Shown: positions 55,648-60,234 of the stretch, one piece after another
Numbering within the stretch: the stretch's first letter is position 1
Layout: the number at the start of each line of letters is the position of its first letter
DNA from: a virus
Reading direction: 5' to 3' (one strand)
Virus record (IMG/VR): IMGVR_UViG_3300045996_001815
Span: 1-60,234 of that record
DNA: 60,234 nucleotides
Made by a program: the position numbers and the translations under genes
The notes under the pieces: model-generated
What the model was told of the DNA's origin: nothing
Databases searched by the model: none
What the model saw: the letters and a program-made list of their open reading frames with translations, nothing else

Positions 55648-58451
55648 TTTTTCATCCGCGATAGCATCGTGCCCGGCATCTTGGTAGCGGCCATTTCCAT
55701 GACAGCGCCGTAGAACGCCTTGCGATTGCGCTTCGCAAAGTCTTGGATGGACATCGCGTCCATGGCATTTATTTGGACGGTCATCCCGCCCCCGCCGAAC
55801 CCGCTGCCGTCGCGCAGCCCTTCCGCGAAGTTTTTCGGCACCACGGTCTCGCCCTTGTGGATCTGCGCCACCATGTCATTCGGCACGTTCCAGGCGCCTA
55901 CATCGAGAGACGCCAGGCCCTGATATGCCGCCACTGCAGCGAAGGCCGCAGTGGCTGCCGCAGGCGCCAGGATCCAGCCAACGTAGGGGATCTGCGCCAC
56001 GCTCGCGTAGGTGCCGGAGAACGCCTTGGCGGCATTCTGAAGCACGGTCGACTTGCCCGCTTTGGCCGCCGCGACTGCCGAGGTTGCAGCGCCCGCGGTG
56101 CTCGCCGCTGTCCGTGCTGCCTCGCCGGCGGTGGTTGCCGTGGTGCGCGCTGCCTGGCCGGTGACCGTCGCAACGGTCTTCTGCTGCTCGGCGAGCAGGT
56201 GATAGAGGATGCCGCCCTCCTGCATGGCCTTGGTCGCCGCCTGCTCGGTACGCCCGAGCAACAACCGAGTCGTCAGCGCCTTCGCATCAGCTTGCAGCTC
56301 CTTGACGAGCATCTGCGAGCCGATCTCGAGGAGCGATTGCGACATGCTCTTGCGACCGGTGAGCATGTCGGAAATGAACTGGCCCTCCGCGTCTTGTATC
56401 CCGCGCACGGCGGTTTCCCACGCGGTGCCCTGCTGCTTCGCGAGCTGGATCGCGGCCGACGAGGCCTGCCGATCCAATTTCTGCATCTCCAGCACCTGCC
56501 GCTCTTTGAGTTCGCGGATCTTGTCGTAAACCCGCGCGTACTCCACCGGCTGGCGCTCCAGCGCCGCAAGCTGCCGCTCCAGCGACTGGATCTCGAGAGC
56601 GTACTCTTGCTCCGCGAACCCCTTCAGCGCCGCAATCTTTTCTTGTGCGGTAATCCTCTCCGCCTGGACCTCGAGGTCCAGCGCATCTTTCTTCCCGTCG
56701 ATCTGCGCTTTTTTGATGGCCAAGTCGGTATCTGCCGTCGACTTGGCAATGGCCTGCGACTGACTCTGAGCCTCTCTGTTGAGCCTCGTGATTGCGTCGT
56801 TGAGCTTGGTCTGCACCTGCACGCGATTCGCGGCGGTCAACCGGTCCGTGGCGAGCAGATCCTGGTAGGCCTTCGCTTCCAGCGCCAGCCGCTCGAGCGC
56901 GCCACGCTCAACCTCGGTGTTGATTAGAGCGACCTGCTCTTGAACGCCGGCAACAGATTCCTTACTGCGAGCGAGCCGAATCTGCGTGTCGAGCTGAGAA
57001 ATCTCGGTCTGAATCGAGATGTACTCCGCGGAGTTCTCTCGAACCGACGCGAGCGATTGAGCAGCGATCTGCCGCTGCCGTTGCAACATGCCGGACTGCG
57101 TGCCGTCCCATGCTGAGGCCAGCTGACTCATTTGCTGGCGCATGCGGTCCAACGCCGGGCCGAACTGCAGTGCGTCCAAATCTCTGCGTGCCTTATCGAG
57201 GCTGCTGCTCAGCAGGTCGACACTGACCTGATCGCCCCGCTCACGCGCAACCTCCAGCGCCGCAGACAGCTGGTCAGCCTTGTCCTTTGCGTCACCGATT
57301 TGCTTCGATATCGGATTGTCATTCTTCGCGATCTCCACGCCTGCCTTGAGCGTTTGCTCCTTGGTTTGGGGCGTAGCTGCGATCTGTTGCGCGACCTTCT
57401 TCAGCAGGCTGGACTGCTTTTCAATTTCCTCGTTCTGCCGCTTCGTCATTAACGCGCGGACCGACTCTAAAGGTATCCCGGCTGTGATCGCGGCTCTGTA
57501 TGCAAGGAAGTTCTTTATGCTCGCGAACATAGATGTGCTCTGCTCGACGATGCCTTCTCGCGAACGATCGACAGCAGCTGTCACGAGATCCAACTTGGCG
57601 GCGAAGACCTGGTTAGCGTCTCCGCTATCATCGGCGGCGTTTGCAGCGTTGAGCTGCTCCTGCGTCATACCTTTCAGTTCTTTGGCGAGATCTTCAGCTG
57701 AAGTGCCAGCATCGAACATCGCCGCGAGCTGCGCTCCCGCCGCAGCGGAATCTTGCTGGGTAGCGGTAGCAAATTTGGAAACTACCGTGGCCAGTCCCTT
57801 GAGCTGGTCAGATGTCACGTCTTCCAACTGAGTGAACGACGCGGCAATGCTTTCTGCTTCAGATCGTGAGATGTTGGAGGCCTTGGCAAGCTCCCTAGCC
57901 AACTCGTTCACCGCGGCCCGTGTGATATTCACGTTGCCCGCAAACTGCGCGCCGATGCGGATTTGGTCGAGTGCCTTCTGCGACTCGATCGCTCGAACCG
58001 CGAGGTACCCTAGTGCTGCCGCAGCTGCGCCAACCGCGCCCGCCATCAAAAGACCGCTGTTGCGCAGCTCAACGAACTGATCGACGATACCCTTGATGGT
58101 TTCGGGTATCTCAGTGAGGTCGCCCGAAGCGACCTGCTCGAAGAGCTGCTTGAAATTGTCCGCGGCGCCTTTCGCGGCATCCTCTGCGCCCTCGCCGAGT
58201 TCCTCTGACGCCTCCGCCGCTCCACGCAGTTCATCAGTGTAGGCCCGGGCCTGCTCCCTCGCCGCCAGCAGGTCCCCGGAGAGTTGCTGCATCCGATCAA
58301 TGCCGGCCTGATCGATGGTGCCGCGTGCGGATTCGCGCGCGAGCTTGTTCAGTTCAGACGTCAGCCCGCTGACGTTCGCCTTCGCAATCGCCATCTTGGT
58401 CTGCAGGTCGATGACATCTGCAGTGATTTTGACCGCGAGTGAATTGCTCAT
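55644..58451 (-). CDS. Tape measure protein
   Basis: 935 residues. An N-terminal β-helical part, a central helical body with long coiled coils (ELKERQVLEMQKLDRQASSA-type) and a C-terminal Ala-rich membrane-like stretch (VGWILAPAAATAAFAAVAAY), then IHKGETVVPKNF. Length sets the tail: about 935 residues predicts a tail near 140 nm at 1.5 Å per residue, an estimate only. It is preceded by the G/GT chaperone. Confidence 0.9.
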   Translation of the reverse strand: MSNSLAVKITADVIDLQTKMAIAKANVSGLTSELNKLARESARGTIDQAGIDRMQQLSGDLLAAREQARAYTDELRGAAEASEELGEGAEDAAKGAADNFKQLFEQVASGDLTEIPETIKGIVDQFVELRNSGLLMAGAVGAAAAALGYLAVRAIESQKALDQIRIGAQFAGNVNITRAAVNELARELAKASNISRSEAESIAASFTQLEDVTSDQLKGLATVVSKFATATQQDSAAAGAQLAAMFDAGTSAEDLAKELKGMTQEQLNAANAADDSGDANQVFAAKLDLVTAAVDRSREGIVEQSTSMFASIKNFLAYRAAITAGIPLESVRALMTKRQNEEIEKQSSLLKKVAQQIAATPQTKEQTLKAGVEIAKNDNPISKQIGDAKDKADQLSAALEVARERGDQVSVDLLSSSLDKARRDLDALQFGPALDRMRQQMSQLASAWDGTQSGMLQRQRQIAAQSLASVRENSAEYISIQTEISQLDTQIRLARSKESVAGVQEQVALINTEVERGALERLALEAKAYQDLLATDRLTAANRVQVQTKLNDAITRLNREAQSQSQAIAKSTADTDLAIKKAQIDGKKDALDLEVQAERITAQEKIAALKGFAEQEYALEIQSLERQLAALERQPVEYARVYDKIRELKERQVLEMQKLDRQASSAAIQLAKQQGTAWETAVRGIQDAEGQFISDMLTGRKSMSQSLLEIGSQMLVKELQADAKALTTRLLLGRTEQAATKAMQEGGILYHLLAEQQKTVATVTGQAARTTATTAGEAARTAASTAGAATSAVAAAKAGKSTVLQNAAKAFSGTYASVAQIPYVGWILAPAAATAAFAAVAAYQGLASLDVGAWNVPNDMVAQIHKGETVVPKNFAEGLRDGSGFGGGGMTVQINAMDAMSIQDFAKRNRKAFYGAVMEMAATKMPGTMLSRMKN

Positions 58452-58750
58452 GGGCTGTTGGATGGCTGGAGAGTCGCGGAAATTCGACCGTTGGTCGCGT
58501 CGTAGAAGTCCTTGATGTTCATGGCGCCCGCTGCCCAGCGTCGTTCGAGCGACGCCCGGTGCGCGGCCTCAGCTTCCTCCGCAGTCATCTGCTTAGCGCC
58601 CTTCGGCTCCCATGTGGTCTGTACCATGACTTGGATGCGCAGCAGTTCGTGATCTGGCGGGAATTCCTGCCAGTACGAGAACAGCGCTCGAGCATCTGAG
58701 AAGCGAATCGAGCGAACCGCGTCCGGTGTAATCTTGAGCGCTGTCGCCAT
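58448..58750 (-). CDS. Tail assembly chaperone, frameshift extension (T part)
   Basis: 100 residues from its internal ATG, but the frame is open upstream to the G gene (SSSVDWGYLISR before the ATG), so it is more likely expressed as a G-T fusion by a −1 slip on the run of five G at 58,792-58,788. The WGYLISR segment is a hallmark of GT-type chaperones. A free internal start is possible but has no clear ribosome site. Confidence 0.78.
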   Translation of the reverse strand: MATALKITPDAVRSIRFSDARALFSYWQEFPPDHELLRIQVMVQTTWEPKGAKQMTAEEAEAAHRASLERRWAAGAMNIKDFYDATNGRISATLQPSNSP

Positions 58751-58773
58751 GCGCGAGATCAGGTAACCCCAAT

Positions 58774-59094
58774 CTACGCTTGAGCTTCCCCCGGCTGCGG
58801 ATCTCCCGGCTGCACCTCTTCGGTGATGAGGCCCGAGAACATCATGATGCGCTTTACGATGTTCTTCATCGTCTGCACGTCGCCGACGCGCATGCTGCGA
58901 ATTTTCTCCGGCTTCATCTCCGGGTAGGTCGGCAGCAGCGCGGTGCTCACCACGCCGACCTGGTAGTTCCAGAACTCCTTGATGTCGCCCTCGCGGAATC
59001 CGCCGATGAGCATGTGCAGGCTTTCGACCTGCCCCACCGTCAGCTCGTTGACGGTGTACTTCTTGCCTTCGATCTCGATCTCAATCGTCTTCAT
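58774..59094 (-). CDS. Tail assembly chaperone G
   Basis: 106 residues, acidic N-terminus with the tail assembly chaperone outline (IEIEIEGKKYTVNELTVGQV, then FWNYQVGVVSTALLPTYPEM). It binds the tape measure during tail assembly. The last codons overlap the slippery run that makes the longer GT product. Confidence 0.8.
   Translation of the reverse strand: MKTIEIEIEGKKYTVNELTVGQVESLHMLIGGFREGDIKEFWNYQVGVVSTALLPTYPEMKPEKIRSMRVGDVQTMKNIVKRIMMFSGLITEEVQPGDPQPGEAQA
58788..58792 (-). other. Programmed −1 frameshift site
   Basis: Minus strand CCG GGG GAA: five G with the P-site codon able to re-pair after a −1 slip. After it the −1 frame reads GGSSSVDWGYLISRM and into the T part. The zero frame stops 15 bases further. 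Confidence 0.7.
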
Positions 59095-59097
59095 TGA

Positions 59098-59868
59098 TTA
59101 TCCCAAGGTGGCCAAGCTGATGATGCCAATCTGATCGGAGGCATTGGCGAACGCCTTGCCGGTGTATTCCGGCATCATGAAGTCGCTCACCTTGTGGCTC
59201 GTCTTCACGCCGGTCATCACGACGTTGAAGAGCCGCAGGAAGTACGTTGCTCCATACAGCGTCGACTTGTAATCGAGGGTGACGACTTCCGTGGTGCCGA
59301 TGTCGTTGTTGGGGATGATCAGACTTTGCCCGGCAGCGCCCGAAGTGAAGCTGTAGGCAAAGCTGATCTTGACGAGATCGGTGGTGTCGGCCGCTGCGAA
59401 CGTATAGACGCCAGCAGACACCGCATATTGACCGGTCGTCGGCGTGCCGGTGACGAGCTTGTACGGCTGGCCGGTGTCGGCATTGATCACGCCCAGATCC
59501 CTGTTGTACGTGCCTGAGGAGGGCGGGGTCGGCGTGATCTGATACGGCGTTCCTGGAATCGCCGTCGACGCGGTGGTAGTGATGTCGTACTCGGTGCCGA
59601 TGGTGAACGTGCCGCCGAGCAGGAATGTGTTGATTGCCTGGCCGCTCGTCTTCGCGGCCTTGATCGAGATATCCACGCTCTTGGTGCCGGTAGCGACCAG
59701 CAGCGGAAACTGCTTCTGCCCCCACAGCTCCTTCACGTCGGATTTGAAATCCACCGACAGCTCGTTGATGGATCCGATGTTGTACGGCGTGGCATTTGCC
59801 GTGCTGACGCTTGTGAAATACAACACGCCCGGGCCGAATACGCCCTGCGCTACGACATTTGCTGTCAT
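59098..59868 (-). CDS. Major tail tube protein
   Basis: 256 residues, β-rich: VAQGVFGPGVLYFTSVSTAN, INELSVDFKSDVKELWGQKQ, VATGTKSVDISIKAAKTSGQ and LDYKSTLYGATYFLRLFNVV, patterns of siphovirus tube proteins that form hexamer rings. It lies between the tail completion gene and the chaperone, the standard place. Gaps of 3 and 14 bases to its neighbours. Confidence 0.85.
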   Translation of the reverse strand: MTANVVAQGVFGPGVLYFTSVSTANATPYNIGSINELSVDFKSDVKELWGQKQFPLLVATGTKSVDISIKAAKTSGQAINTFLLGGTFTIGTEYDITTTASTAIPGTPYQITPTPPSSGTYNRDLGVINADTGQPYKLVTGTPTTGQYAVSAGVYTFAAADTTDLVKISFAYSFTSGAAGQSLIIPNNDIGTTEVVTLDYKSTLYGATYFLRLFNVVMTGVKTSHKVSDFMMPEYTGKAFANASDQIGIISLATLG

Positions 59869-59882
59869 GGGACAACTCCAAG

Positions 59883-60234
59883 TTAGGGAACGATGATCTC
59901 TACGTCGATCACGGCGATCGACTGGTCGCCTGTGTCACCGGGAAAAATTTCGATCGCGCTCTCGCCGTCAGCGATGCGGCACCAGTGCACGAGTCCGCCG
60001 ATGGTGTAGCGACCCACATGCTGATCGCCATCCTGCGGGCTGAGGATCGATTGCACCGCATCCAGCAGGCTGTTGATCTCGACGATGGACGAGGCGCCTT
60101 CGTACTTGCCGCCGTTGGCATAGATGAAGATCTCACCGCTCAGGCGGCGCACGGGGCTGTACTCTCCGCCGGCGTACGAGAACGACTCGGCGTTCGGTCG
60201 CAGGAAGATCGCAGGCTGCGAGGTCACTTCGTTC
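59883..60234 (-). CDS. Tail completion/terminator-like protein, 3' part (split by window ends)
   Basis: This is the C-terminal part of the gene that starts at 417. Read alone it seems to begin at a GTG near 60,227, but that codon is an internal valine of the 213-residue protein. The segment carries a conserved-looking stretch (SYAGGEYSPVRRLSGEIFIY) and ends 14 bases before the tail tube start. It would belong to the head-tail joining set. Confidence 0.8.
   Translation of the reverse strand, partial: NEVTSQPAIFLRPNAESFSYAGGEYSPVRRLSGEIFIYANGGKYEGASSIVEINSLLDAVQSILSPQDGDQHVGRYTIGGLVHWCRIADGESAIEIFPGDTGDQSIAVIDVEIIVP
60108..60234. repeat. Right copy of the 127-bp terminal direct repeat
   Basis: Identical to bases 1-127. 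Removing one copy leaves a 60,107-bp circle in which the tail completion gene is intact. Confidence 0.95.

Noticed and set aside
55743-56927. 394-codon plus frame opposite the tape measure gene
   Set aside because: Leu/Arg/His-rich antisense shadow of a well-supported gene.
1-60234. CRISPR array, tRNA genes or reverse transcriptase (diversity-generating element)
   Set aside because: No evenly spaced direct repeats, no credible cloverleaf and no RT motif were seen in a manual read. A tRNA scan would settle the second point.

Overview
The window is the genome of a temperate, tailed, double-stranded DNA phage with a siphovirus-type tail (long tape measure, tail tip J). The first 127 bases are identical to the last 127, which is what a circular assembly looks like when one assembly word is left at both ends. 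The real molecule is therefore probably a 60,107-bp circle, cut open inside a tail completion gene. GC is high. Gene content suggests a Gammaproteobacterial host (λ-like Int/Xis, NinB, Rz/Rz1 spanins, a CsrA-like protein); the host genus cannot be read from the sequence.

Layout. (1) Late genes are all on the minus strand and form one block running from about 16,057 down to 1, across the junction, and on from 60,107 to 45,622. The transcription order is: a cluster of β-rich, probably fibre or decoration proteins (16.1-11.1 kb); HNH nuclease, TerS and TerL (11.1-8.3 kb); portal, HK97-type protease fused to a long extension, major capsid and head-surface proteins (8.1-1.8 kb); connector, gp10-like and tail completion proteins; tail tube, frameshifted G/GT chaperone, tape measure, DUF2460, DUF2163, NlpC/P60 and J (59.9-49.3 kb); small membrane proteins, an orphan response-regulator receiver, endolysin, holin and Rz/Rz1 (48.4-45.6 kb). 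(2) Early genes on the minus strand (26.8-16.2 kb) are tightly coupled. They include a ParB-like protein, an SF2 helicase, a TOPRIM primase-like protein, a DEDD exonuclease, a DUF1064 nuclease and three LuxR/GerE-type HTH proteins. They end at an intrinsic terminator (16,071-16,104) directly before the late block. (3) The immunity region (27.07-28.45 kb) has two divergent regulators, five copies of a GGGAC-N5-GTCCC operator at two promoter regions about 1.1 kb apart, and a structured, apparently non-coding stretch between them. (4) Early genes on the plus strand (28.5-42.6 kb) form a dense operon of about 40 small genes: a tandem CsrA-like protein, an annealing-type recombination protein, a PD-(D/E)XK exonuclease, NinB, DUF1364, coiled-coil proteins, excisionase and integrase. 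(5) An accessory block on the plus strand (43.1-45.6 kb) holds a second small HTH regulator with its own AGGCC-N5-GGCCT operators, and a GIY-YIG nuclease. A lipoprotein 'moron' lies alone on the plus strand at 48.56 kb.

How it works together (inference). The operator set lets one repressor circuit control the immunity promoters and the long plus-strand operon. The plus operon supplies recombination, excision and host-modulating proteins; the minus early operon supplies replication proteins and an activator or antiterminator candidate that would open the 30-kb late operon. Most neighbouring genes overlap by 4 bases (ATGA or GTGA), so translation is coupled almost throughout.
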